DNA from: an uncultured Spirochaeta sp.
Lineage (GTDB): Bacteria > Spirochaetota > Spirochaetia > DSM-27196 > Alkalispirochaetaceae
Direction: 5' to 3'
DNA length: 64,000 nucleotides
NCBI GenBank assembly: GCA_913030605.1
Contig: CAJWEZ010000022.1
Coordinates: 1-64,000, forward strand
The notes beneath the pieces were generated by a model. The model was not told where the DNA came from. It did not search any database and saw only the letters and a program-made list of their open reading frames with translations. A program made the translations under genes and the position numbers. Shown here in pieces: positions 1 to 8,627 of the stretch; the first letter of the stretch is position 1; each line of letters starts with the position of its first letter.

Positions 1-1
1 T

Positions 2-369
2 CAGTTTGACTTCACCCATCATTCGATAACTCGTCCCGGCAAAATCCTCGGCGTTCAAATTGGCAATCGGACCACGATCGTCAACACCCAGCGTCACTCC
101 CAGCTGTTCGTCTGCCTCGAGGCGGCGTTCAATTTCCGTGACAACCCGTCCGACGTCATAACCCGGCAGAACGCCTGCATAGACATCCGTGACACGTGAA
201 ATATTTCGGTGGTGCACGACTGCTGGCCCTTCAGTGTGCTTGATTTCAGCAACGCTACCGAGACGTCTCATTGCATGGTCACCTCCCATCACCGGGATGT
301 CACGAATCGTTTGTTCGCTGTTGAGATCCTCTTCGCGATATTGGACGCCAAAGAAATAGTGGTTGCCCT
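2..369 (-). other. Fragment of an RND efflux transporter (AcrB/CusA type), runs off the window
   Basis: Codons about 102-222 resemble the periplasmic porter region of an RND efflux pump: YFFGVQYREEDLNS, then RRLGSVAEIKHTEGPAVVHH and RVTDVYAGVLPGYDVG, which are family-typical. The base composition is visibly more AT-rich (e.g. ATTTCTTTGG, AATATTTCAC) than the surrounding genome. The frame is open to base 2 and continues off the left edge. The join to the roadblock piece falls at a GGCAAC that both parents could share. Confidence 0.6.
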
Positions 370-530
370 TGTTCTTGTCGATGGCGAGGTAGAGGAAGAG
401 GTTCGAGACCTTCTTCAGCGGCCGGATCAGGTGGTACTGGCCGTCGAGGGTGATGAGGATGTCCTCGATGGGCCCCTCGAGGCCGAGGGACTTCATCACG
501 CCCATCTTGGCGTTCACGACCTGCGTGTTG
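370..530 (-). other. Fragment of a roadblock/LC7-like protein, in frame inside the chimera
   Basis: Codons about 45-99 of the frame starting at 667 match the C-terminal half of bacterial roadblock/LC7 (MglB-like) proteins: a GNTQVVNAKMG segment, then IEDILITLDGQYHLIRPL and NLFLYLAIDK. In that family this is the strand-helix-strand end of the domain. There is no start or stop of its own. It joins the homoserine dehydrogenase piece on one side and an RND fragment on the other. Identification is from remembered family motifs; the fragment is probably foreign to this genome. Confidence 0.6.
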
Positions 531-667
531 CCGCTCGCGGCGAGCTCGATGTCGATGCCGCTGCGCTCCGCGATCGTCTGGCGATCCTGAACGAGAACCC
601 GGGCGGTCGCGCCGCCCACCGTACCGCAACCGACCACGGCTGCACGCAGTGAGGTGTATCCACTCAT
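531..667 (-). CDS. hom: Homoserine dehydrogenase, N-terminal piece only (chimeric downstream)
   Basis: From an ATG at 667 the first 44 codons read as the start of a homoserine dehydrogenase: a beta strand followed by the NAD(P)-binding loop VVGCGTVGGATARVL and the family-typical run IAERSGIDIELAA. The enzyme reduces aspartate semialdehyde to homoserine for Thr/Met synthesis. A full-length gene would be over 400 residues, but homology stops near base 531-540, where the same frame continues into an unrelated protein. A strong promoter (675-703) sits just upstream, so this end is the genuine host sequence. The gene is either truncated here or interrupted by a misassembly. Confidence 0.72.
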
Positions 668-674
668 GGCGGGC

Positions 675-703
675 ATGGTATGGACGGGATAGCGCGTTGT
701 CAA
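675..703 (-). promoter_or_regulatory. Promoter of hom
   Basis: Reading leftward, a perfect -35 TTGACA (698-703), 17 bp spacer and -10 TACCAT (675-680). Only 7 bp separate the -10 from the ATG at 667 and there is no Shine-Dalgarno, so the transcript should be leaderless or nearly so. The -35 overlaps the -35 of the rightward gene. Confidence 0.7.
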
Positions 704-726
704 TGTGACGGACTCCCTGCTACGCT
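697..726 (+). promoter_or_regulatory. Promoter of the ParB-like gene
   Basis: TTGTCA (697-702), 18 bp, TACGCT (721-726). The -35 is nearly the same base pairs as the divergent hom -35. A leader of about 20 nt follows, with AGGAG at 743-747 placed 7 nt before GTG 755. Confidence 0.55.
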
Positions 727-754
727 GCCGACATACCTGCTCAGGAGCATACGC

Positions 755-1654
755 GTGGGACGATCTGCCACCACGTCGATGACGCGAACGGGCGCCGAGC
801 TCTCCGCACTCGCCGCCGGCGCCGCCGTCGATGACAGTCTCGAACTCTTTGACCCGCCCCGGGAGGCTTTTCCCGCGATCGCGGCGGTGGTGCGTCCCGC
901 CGTTCTCGCCGGCGATACCGACCTCGTTTGGGGGCACCGGTACCGCCAGCTGTGGGCGGCGGACCCGGACCGCCCGCTGCCTGTTGTGGACATCGGCGCT
1001 GCGACGGACGTCGAGCGGCTGACGGTGGCGCTTTCTGCCGAGAATCGTGCCGGCGCGTACCGCCTCTCGGAGCTCGATCGTATCCTTCGGTTCTGCGAAC
1101 GCGCTGCACCGGAGGAATGGACCCGGATCGCGCCGCTGGTCGCGCCTGACCGCGACGTGCGGCCGCAGGTGGAACGGTTTCGCGCCCTCCCGGCGTCGGT
1201 CGCCGCCGCGGTGGACGACGGAACGCTGGACCTGCGGACCGGAGAGGCGATCCCGGAGCGCCTGGCGGACGCCACCGTATCGGTGCTGCCGCTTCTGACC
1301 GAGCTCTCGTTCAGCACCCGACGGCAGGCGGTCCGGATGGTCGTTGACCTTCTGCGTACCGGTGTTGACGTCCGGGAACTGGAACGCGACCTCACCTCCA
1401 GCGACTCGGCGCAGCTGGCCGCGTACCTGCGCCGGCGTCGCTATCCGACGCTGACGTCGATGGAGGCCCGGCTCGCGGCCGTGCAGCGGCGGTTGACCGG
1501 CACCGGGGTCCGGCTGGACGGCCCGGGCAATTTCGAGGGAGACCGCTACACCGTGACGCTCACCTTCGGATCACGACAGGAGCTGAGCAGACGCCTGGCG
1601 GCGGCGGCGCGGCTCGAGGACGATGTGGATGAACTGCTGGACCTACTATTCTGA
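755..1654 (+). CDS. ParB-like protein, partner of the SPL-family enzyme
   Basis: 299 residues from GTG 755, chosen because AGGAG lies 7 nt upstream. The order of elements follows a ParB/Noc core: LFDPPREAF and a GHRYRQLW segment near residues 50-70 (like the GHRR loop of the nuclease-like domain), ENRAGAYRLSELDRIL (ParB box II-like), then a helix-turn-helix-like stretch LPASVAAAVDDGTLDLRTGEAI. The rest is charged and helical. Its end overlaps the start of the radical SAM gene by 26 bp, so the two are translationally linked. Spirochaete genomes are recalled to carry this pair. A DNA-binding role is inferred; it is unlikely to be the chromosome-partition ParB because no parA is next to it. Confidence 0.6.
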   Translation: MGRSATTSMTRTGAELSALAAGAAVDDSLELFDPPREAFPAIAAVVRPAVLAGDTDLVWGHRYRQLWAADPDRPLPVVDIGAATDVERLTVALSAENRAGAYRLSELDRILRFCERAAPEEWTRIAPLVAPDRDVRPQVERFRALPASVAAAVDDGTLDLRTGEAIPERLADATVSVLPLLTELSFSTRRQAVRMVVDLLRTGVDVRELERDLTSSDSAQLAAYLRRRRYPTLTSMEARLAAVQRRLTGTGVRLDGPGNFEGDRYTVTLTFGSRQELSRRLAAAARLEDDVDELLDLLF

Positions 1655-2744
1655 AACGATAGACCGCATCTACTGGACCGGGGACACCATTCAAGACCCG
1701 GTCCGCCGACGGGTTGAGGACACGCTTGCCCGGCGACGGGAACTGCGATCGATCGTCAGCGCATCTCTGGTCGATCCTGCCGCGCTCCCGGAGGCCCACA
1801 ACACGCCGCGTACGATCCTGGTTCGTCGCGGAACGCCACAGGATTTCGGGCGCTGTCCCGGTACGCACGGGCACCTGTGCTGCAACTACCTGACGTTCAA
1901 CGTCTATGTCGGCTGCACCCTGGGCTGTACCTACTGCATCATGCAGTCGTATCTCCGCAACCGAACGCTGGAGGTTCGGCTTCCGCACCCCGCCGCCGTG
2001 GAGCGAGTTCGTGCGACCGCGGCGCAGTCGCCGAACCGGACTGTCCGCGTCGGTACCGGCGAGGTCGGCGACAGTCTTCTGTACGACCCGCTGTTCGGGC
2101 TGTCCGGCGACCTGATCGCCTCCCTGGAGGATGTCGAGACGATCCGCTTCGAGATGAAGACCAAAACGGACGCGGTGGACCACCTTCCGCCGCGACATGG
2201 CGGCAGCGGGCGAACGATCGTGTCCTTCTCCCTGAATCCGCCGGCGGTGATCGAGGCCGAGGAAGGAGCCGCCGCGACACTCGAACAGCGTCTGGCGGCG
2301 GCGCACCGGGCGGTGGACGCCGGGTACGGCGTGGCGTTCCATTTCGACCCCATGATTCGCACAGAATCCTGGCGCCGGGATTACCTTGATGTTGTAGCCC
2401 GCCTCGCCGCGTTCCGGGAGGCTGTTCCTGCGTGGATCAGTCTGGGAACGCTGCGTTACCCGCCGACGTTGCGGCCGATGATCGAGGCACGTCCGTACGG
2501 AGTTGACGAATTCGTCTCCACGGGGGACGGAAAAATGCGGTATCTTCAGAAGGTGCGATCCGAGATGTATCAGACAATGCGACGTGATATCCAGGCGATT
2601 CTTCCTGACACGCCCGTGTACCTGTGTATGGAAAGCACTGCAGTGTGGCGACGCATACAGCGGGTTGCGCCGGACCGTTCCGGTTCCCTCGGTGCGATCA
2701 TGCGCCCGGTAACGATCGCCACGGCGCCGGGAGGTGCACTGTGA
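1629..2744 (+). CDS. Spore photoproduct lyase family radical SAM protein
   Basis: 371 residues from ATG 1629 (GAGGA 8 nt upstream; ATG 1623 is an in-frame alternative). The radical SAM cluster motif is CTLGCTYC (Cx3CxxC), the spacing used by spore photoproduct lyase rather than the usual Cx3CxxC-phi variants, followed by IMQSYL. Later segments (VRVGTGEVGDSLLYDPLFG, FEMKTKTDAVDHL, VAFHFDPMI, LGTLRYPP) are typical of the SPL-like family. In Bacillus the enzyme reverses the UV spore photoproduct; the role in a non-sporulating spirochaete is unknown, perhaps repair of a related lesion. It overlaps its neighbours at both ends, making a three-gene unit. Confidence 0.75.
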   Translation: MNCWTYYSETIDRIYWTGDTIQDPVRRRVEDTLARRRELRSIVSASLVDPAALPEAHNTPRTILVRRGTPQDFGRCPGTHGHLCCNYLTFNVYVGCTLGCTYCIMQSYLRNRTLEVRLPHPAAVERVRATAAQSPNRTVRVGTGEVGDSLLYDPLFGLSGDLIASLEDVETIRFEMKTKTDAVDHLPPRHGGSGRTIVSFSLNPPAVIEAEEGAAATLEQRLAAAHRAVDAGYGVAFHFDPMIRTESWRRDYLDVVARLAAFREAVPAWISLGTLRYPPTLRPMIEARPYGVDEFVSTGDGKMRYLQKVRSEMYQTMRRDIQAILPDTPVYLCMESTAVWRRIQRVAPDRSGSLGAIMRPVTIATAPGGAL

Positions 2745-3700
2745 AACGCCCGGCACGACTGCCCGCGGTGTGCGCGGTGTGTCTGTGGCTGGCGGCGGTG
2801 GCACTGTCGGCGACGGCACAGACCGCACCCGACGACGGTACCACCGGCAGCGCATCCACCACGGGCGGTGAAGACCTCACCGCGCCCCTGGCCCCGCGAA
2901 TTCCCGCTGGCCGCGAGCCCCTGGATCTCGTGTTCAGCGTGCCCGACAGCGCGCCGCGCCCCGGCAGCGACCTCGAGATCGTGCGCATGGGGCAGGCAGG
3001 ACAGCTGCAGGCACCGGCGGCGCTCGATCTGCCGGAACGGGCGCAGGCGGTCGAACTCACCGCCTGGGACTGGATTCGTCCCTCGGGTCGCGATATCGAA
3101 CTCGCCGCCCGCGATCCGTACCGTATCTGGCTGATGATGCGCGACGGCATGCAGGGAATCCTGGTCTCCGACGGCCAGCTGGAGCTGGTAGCGGGGACGG
3201 TGGAGTGGCGTGACCGGTTCCGGAGTGCACCTGAACGGGTGGTTTCTGCGGGACCGGTGGTGGTTCGCGGTCGGGGAACCGCGCGCATCCGCCGCGACGG
3301 TGGCGAGATCGAGGTGGCGGTCGCCGCCGGCAGGTTCGAGGTCTCCCGCAGTGGCTCGCTGGTCTCCATCCTTGGTGCGGGACAGCACCGTACCGTGGCA
3401 CTTGATCCCGGGGCTGCACCGGACGAGAACTTCGTTGTTGTGACCCGCTCGGCGTTTGCCTCGCTCCGGACCGAGCTGGACGCCACGCTGGATATCCTCC
3501 TGGAGGGGCAGACACCGGACGGAGCATCCCTCGCTCGTCTGTGGGAGGCCACGTCAAACGCCGCACCGCGATACGCCGACGTCGAACGCGAGCGTGCCTC
3601 GTGGGTCAGGGCTCCGGAGTCCCGCATGCGTGATATCGCCACCGCGCTCCGGTTGCTTGCCGCGTTCCGGTTCGTCCCGCCGCCGTCCATGGGGATGTAG
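2741..3700 (+). CDS. Secreted FecR-like domain protein
   Basis: 319 residues from GTG 2741, with GGAGGT 5 nt upstream; the GTGA overlaps the stop of the preceding gene. Residues 1-26 form a signal peptide (KR, then a long Leu/Ala/Val core ending SATAQ). The middle resembles a FecR-type beta domain: DGMQGILVSDGQLELVAGTVEWRD and a segment GRFEVSRSGSLVSILGAGQHRTV. The C-terminus is helical. No transmembrane segment other than the signal. FecR proteins sense or scaffold in the periplasm, but no sigma factor or TonB receptor is adjacent, so the function is open. Confidence 0.5.
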   Translation: MKRPARLPAVCAVCLWLAAVALSATAQTAPDDGTTGSASTTGGEDLTAPLAPRIPAGREPLDLVFSVPDSAPRPGSDLEIVRMGQAGQLQAPAALDLPERAQAVELTAWDWIRPSGRDIELAARDPYRIWLMMRDGMQGILVSDGQLELVAGTVEWRDRFRSAPERVVSAGPVVVRGRGTARIRRDGGEIEVAVAAGRFEVSRSGSLVSILGAGQHRTVALDPGAAPDENFVVVTRSAFASLRTELDATLDILLEGQTPDGASLARLWEATSNAAPRYADVERERASWVRAPESRMRDIATALRLLAAFRFVPPPSMGM

Positions 3701-3712
3701 CGGCGACACCGA

Positions 3713-4297
3713 TCAGAAGATGGTGACGTCCGGTTGCGGGTGCGCCGGTTTGGGGCGCTGGATCCGCGACAGGTACGCGCGCTCCTCGCGCTGGACCGGT
3801 GCCGTCTTCTGCCCGCCGAAGCGTTTCAGCAGCACCCGGGAGCTCGTCACAAAGAAGAGAATCTTGCGCGCGTCGGTTCCGCCGACGTCGCTGCTGGCCA
3901 CGGGAATGCGTTCCGTTTCCAGGAACTCCAGGGCGAAGGTGATGTTGCTGTCCGGGATGTTTCCTGCGGAGGTGCTCAGCACGTGTCCCCCGCCGAACAC
4001 CTTGGCGACGAGCCGATCGCGGCGCGCCCCCGCCTTGAGCATGTCGTTGATCAGCAGCTCCATCGCGTACATCCCGTAGCGTCCGGACTCTTCGGTGTAA
4101 AAGTCGTGGCCGTGGAGCTCGCCGGGAAGCATGAAGTGGTTGAGCCCGCCCAGACCGGTTGATGCGTCGTGAAGTGCCACTGCGATACAGCTGCCCAGGA
4201 CCGTGGAGATGATGATGTCCTCGTCGGTGGCAAGGTACTCGCCGGGGTGGATGATGGCGACCTCGCGGTCGAACCGACGATTGTAGTGACGGTACAT
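3713..4297 (-). CDS. cheD: Chemoreceptor glutamine deamidase CheD
   Basis: 194 residues. CheD hydrolyses glutamine (or methylglutamyl) side chains on chemoreceptors and can bind CheC. The catalytic cysteine lies in STVLGSCIAVALHD and the histidine in GGLNHFMLPG, both as in the family; a further conserved run is YGMYAMELLINDMLKAGA. The N-terminal part (YLATDEDIIISTVLGSC) is also typical. It starts 4 nt after the stop of the MCP-like gene, so the two are almost certainly co-transcribed. The C-terminal 35 residues are longer than in most CheD proteins. Confidence 0.93.
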   Translation of the reverse strand: MYRHYNRRFDREVAIIHPGEYLATDEDIIISTVLGSCIAVALHDASTGLGGLNHFMLPGELHGHDFYTEESGRYGMYAMELLINDMLKAGARRDRLVAKVFGGGHVLSTSAGNIPDSNITFALEFLETERIPVASSDVGGTDARKILFFVTSSRVLLKRFGGQKTAPVQREERAYLSRIQRPKPAHPQPDVTIF

Positions 4298-4301
4298 CGG
4301 T

Positions 4302-6113
4302 TCAGAACAGCGTCACTTCGCCGGCACCAACGCCGGCCTCCACGTCGAATCCCGCGAGCTCGCTGGCGCGCTGTTTGTGCGCGAAGATCGTGAATCGCTG
4401 GATGATCTCCTGGAGTCGGTCGTTTCCGATCGTCCAGTCGTCGAGTCCCTGCTGTGCCAGCTCCGTGCGGTAGCGGTCCTCGATCGCCTCCTGCATCGTG
4501 TGGAGTTGCCCTTTGAGGTTCCGGAGCGCCTGGCTCAGCTCCGAGAGGCGGGCACCATTGGCTTTGCTCTCGTTGAACACGCGGTGGAACCCGTCGGTGA
4601 ACAGCGAGAAGTCCCTGACAACCTGCATGACATCGTCACGGCTGGATTCCAGATCCCGGTACCGCGCCCGGATCGATTCACTGAACTGTTCGACAAACCG
4701 TTGCTGGGCATGGAAGTGTTGCTGGTGTTCACCAATCACGCTGCTGGTGGTCTTGATGAACACCTGCGTCGCCTCCAGCGATTCCTCTACGTCGCGCTCG
4801 ATCTGTTTGGTGAGCGCGTTCATCTCGTTTGAGGTGGTGCCCATGGACCGCAGGACCTCCTGCTTGGCGACCTCGATCCTGCTGGCGATATCGATACTGT
4901 GAAACCGCGTGACCAGGGTGTTAAAACTGCGGAACTGGTCTTCGAGTGCCTCCACGTCGGTGGTGATCGTGGTGGACCGGTCCACCAGGACGCCCTTTTT
5001 CTGAACGTTGCGGTCCAGGTCCGCCAGAAGGTCCTGAAGTAACGCCGTGGCCTGCACGAAGCGTTCATCGAGGCTCTGCGGTTCGTCGGCATTCGCGTCC
5101 GATCCGTCGGCCCGGTGGGCGTGTTGTCCCTCAACAAACGTGCGCCGATCGCGTTCGAGCCGTTCCCGTTTTCCCTCGGCCTGCTCGATCAGCTGCATGA
5201 ACGTCGCTACGCTGTCGTCGATCTGACCCGCAACGTCCTCGATCAACGACACCGCCAGGCCTGGAATCTGGCGGAGAAACGCCAGCTCGTCCAGCAGGTC
5301 GTCGGCGTCCGTCAGCGACTCCTCGGGCTTGATCGCTTCGAGCGCCAGCACGATGTGATCGATCGACTGGCGGATGAGATCCTGGAGCTGGATCGCTTCC
5401 ATCATACCGTTGACCGGGTCGCGAAGGGCACGGGACTCGTCGTGGAGGGTCCGCAGACCATCCACCGTGGCCTGGACCGCCCCGCGGAAGTCGTCAAAAC
5501 TGGAAAAGATCCGGGTTTGAAAGGACTCGATAAGCGCCCCCTGAAACTCGCGGGCGTCGTTCAGGGACTGTTCGAGCTCCTGGAATGCGTGGAGCAGGTC
5601 GTGCCCCCGGGTGGAGATCGACTCCGCCAGCGTGATCGTTCGATTGGCGAGGCGTTTGAGCTCCTCGGTGATATAGCTGAACGCGCGACCGGCGTTACCG
5701 GCCTTGAGGGCCACGGTCATCGCGTTCAGTGACACGAGCTCCATGTCCTCGCTGTCCATCCTGATGCGGTCGATCGACGCGGAGATCGTGTGGAGTTGCT
5801 CGATTCCGGTCTGCAGCTGCGTGAACAGTTCCCGGTCGCTCTCGGACATCGCGTGAAACTGATTTGAGCGAGTTTCCATTTCCTGCCGCGTCTCGTCGAG
5901 GAGCGAGGTGATCTGCAGTCCGTCGCTACAGCGATTGCTTCCGCTGTCCATACATTCGATCGCGGACTCCGATCGGGCGATACTGCGGTTCATTTCGGAC
6001 ACGAGCTTCGGAAGGCTCTCGGCCAGAACAAGAAAGATATCCTCGGTCTGTTGCGCGGTATCCCGAAGAGCCGCGATCAGCTCATCCCGGAGAGAGAGGG
6101 GAATGGAACTCAT
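4302..6113 (-). CDS. Soluble methyl-accepting-chemotaxis-like coiled-coil protein
   Basis: 603 residues from ATG 6113; GTG 6119 is in frame but lies too close to the -10 box. There is no signal peptide or membrane segment. The protein is almost wholly helical coiled coil. Residues 125-160 (MELVSLNAMTVALKAGNAGRAFSYITEELKRLA, split here as a motif) look like the tip of an MCP signalling hairpin, where receptors have NLLALNAAIEAARAGE and FAVVAEEVRKLA. A second, weaker copy lies at residues 405-445 (FHSIDIASRIEVAKQEV...MNALTKQIE). No PAS, GAF or ligand domain is visible. The adjacent CheD suggests it is, or mimics, a deamidation target in chemotaxis. Confidence 0.65.
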   Translation of the reverse strand: MSSIPLSLRDELIAALRDTAQQTEDIFLVLAESLPKLVSEMNRSIARSESAIECMDSGSNRCSDGLQITSLLDETRQEMETRSNQFHAMSESDRELFTQLQTGIEQLHTISASIDRIRMDSEDMELVSLNAMTVALKAGNAGRAFSYITEELKRLANRTITLAESISTRGHDLLHAFQELEQSLNDAREFQGALIESFQTRIFSSFDDFRGAVQATVDGLRTLHDESRALRDPVNGMMEAIQLQDLIRQSIDHIVLALEAIKPEESLTDADDLLDELAFLRQIPGLAVSLIEDVAGQIDDSVATFMQLIEQAEGKRERLERDRRTFVEGQHAHRADGSDANADEPQSLDERFVQATALLQDLLADLDRNVQKKGVLVDRSTTITTDVEALEDQFRSFNTLVTRFHSIDIASRIEVAKQEVLRSMGTTSNEMNALTKQIERDVEESLEATQVFIKTTSSVIGEHQQHFHAQQRFVEQFSESIRARYRDLESSRDDVMQVVRDFSLFTDGFHRVFNESKANGARLSELSQALRNLKGQLHTMQEAIEDRYRTELAQQGLDDWTIGNDRLQEIIQRFTIFAHKQRASELAGFDVEAGVGAGEVTLF

Positions 6114-6121
6114 ATACACCC

Positions 6122-6151
6122 AATATAAGATGCAGCGACCCGGGATCGCAA
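6122..6151 (-). promoter_or_regulatory. Promoter of the MCP-like/cheD operon
   Basis: TTGCGA (6146-6151), 18 bp, TATATT (6122-6127), then 8 bp to ATG 6113 with no Shine-Dalgarno. The position decides for the 6113 start over GTG 6119. Confidence 0.5.
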
Positions 6152-6154
6152 CTC

Positions 6155-6185
6155 AAAAAAAGGCCGTTCCCCGGGGGGAACGGCC
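6155..6185 (-). terminator. Rho-independent terminator after the sugar-ABC ATPase gene
   Basis: Reading leftward, a GC-rich hairpin with arms GGCCGTTCC and GGAACGGCC (6162-6170 and 6177-6185) is followed by seven T residues (6155-6161). It ends transcription of the gene at 6210-7328 just before the promoter of the next leftward operon. Confidence 0.9.
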
Positions 6186-6209
6186 CAATGAACTCCGTCG
6201 AGGGACGAG

Positions 6210-7328
<1,119 letters not shown>

Positions 7329-7363
7329 AAGGCACCTCCTCAGAGATTATGTTATTCCCCGTC

Positions 7364-7392
7364 AGTGTAGGGGCACTTTTCTGAGCTGTCAA
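7364..7392 (-). promoter_or_regulatory. Promoter of ugpC
   Basis: TTGACA (7387-7392), exactly 17 bp, TACACT (7364-7369); one of the strongest promoters in the window. It has a conventional leader of about 30 nt with a GAGGAGG ribosome site before GTG 7328. Confidence 0.75.
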
Positions 7393-7421
7393 ATGCGGAA
7401 TGGCCGGCGGGGCGGCGGAGA

Positions 7422-8627
7422 TCAGTCTCCGCGCTGCCGGTACCAGAGCTCGAGGGCGTCCGTGAGGCGCTCCGGTTCGGTGTTGTTCCGCAGATACGGT
7501 TCCACCACGTCGCGACGCGCCTCGTCCCAGTAGCGCGGAAGCGCTCCCGAAAACTGCAGTGCCGCCGTCCCCGGAATCCGACCGGCGAGTTCCGGGTACA
7601 GCTCCCGCTCCATGGCGCGGTTGGTCGCGGTGAGGGTCGAGAACCCGTCAAGGAAGCCGAAGCTGTCGACGCGGGCTTCGATTTTGGCTCGCATGAAGTC
7701 AACCTGTGCCTGCGTCGTGGTGAGCCAGGAGAGCATGCGCACGGCGGCAGCGCGTCGGGTACTGCTGTCGGGAACGCCTCCGTATACCACGTCCTCGTTG
7801 GCGGTGATCGTTCCGTCGGTACCGGAGAGCCAGCGAAAGTCGTAGCGCCGTTCGTCGAAAAAGCGCCAGGTGAACAACTCGTTGGAGGGCATGTAGACGA
7901 CGCTGACCCGGTTCTTGTCGAGCTGACGAAACCGGTCCTCGTACAGGTAGCGCTCCACGTACACGGATTCGGCGGCGTTTCCCCCGTTGAACTCCTCCTG
8001 CCACGAACGGACTGCGTCCATCGCTGCGCCGAGTCGGGCGGAGTCCCAGGCGGGACTGCCGTCGGAGGCCACGGACGGTACAAAGCCGAGGCTTCGGTGC
8101 AGGGCGTACATCGTTTCGGGGTTCGACAGTGGAGCGAAGTGCACCGGTGGGGTATCGGCGCGATAGAGCGCTCCCAGGTCGGCGAGCGTCGCCGACACCG
8201 CGGAATCCGATACATCGGTACCCGGTCGCATCACCAGAGTCGGCAGGCTAAAGGAGAGGGGCACCCACTGCGGGCCGCTGTTCAGCAGCGCCTCGGAAGG
8301 ACCGCCGTCAATCTCCGACGGCAGATCGAGGGATGCGGCGTAGGACTCGCGGTCCTCCATGAGCGCATTGACCGGCGGGGTGTTGACCCACCGACCGATC
8401 ACGAGGTCCGCCTCGGGTCGTTCCTGAGTCAGCGCCTGGGTGAGGTTCTCGACAAAACGAAAACGGGCATCGGTGTCGTGGAGGAAGTTGTAGCGTTCCA
8501 CGACGAAGGAAACCTCGGGAACGTTGCTCCACACCACGAGCGGTTCTGTCGGTCGGGAACAGGATGTGGCGAGGGCCGCCGCCGCCAGCGCGGCGGCGAC
8601 CACACGGATCAGCAGCCGGGAGCTCAA
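7422..8627 (-). CDS. Extracellular solute-binding lipoprotein
   Basis: 401 residues if it starts at TTG 8627, which overlaps the TGA of the aminotransferase gene (TTGA). This start gives a proper lipoprotein signal: two arginines, an Ala-rich core, and the lipobox LATSC with cysteine near residue 22. The mature part has the shape of an ABC substrate-binding protein: EPLVVWSNVPEVSFVVERYN, DLVIGRWVNTPP, WVPLSFSLPTLVMRPG, a hinge and tryptophan/aromatic segments in the C-terminal lobe. No permease genes are nearby. Co-transcription with an aminotransferase hints at an amino-acid-like or peptide substrate, but this is a guess. Confidence 0.6.
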   Translation of the reverse strand: MSSRLLIRVVAAALAAAALATSCSRPTEPLVVWSNVPEVSFVVERYNFLHDTDARFRFVENLTQALTQERPEADLVIGRWVNTPPVNALMEDRESYAASLDLPSEIDGGPSEALLNSGPQWVPLSFSLPTLVMRPGTDVSDSAVSATLADLGALYRADTPPVHFAPLSNPETMYALHRSLGFVPSVASDGSPAWDSARLGAAMDAVRSWQEEFNGGNAAESVYVERYLYEDRFRQLDKNRVSVVYMPSNELFTWRFFDERRYDFRWLSGTDGTITANEDVVYGGVPDSSTRRAAAVRMLSWLTTTQAQVDFMRAKIEARVDSFGFLDGFSTLTATNRAMERELYPELAGRIPGTAALQFSGALPRYWDEARRDVVEPYLRNNTEPERLTDALELWYRQRGD

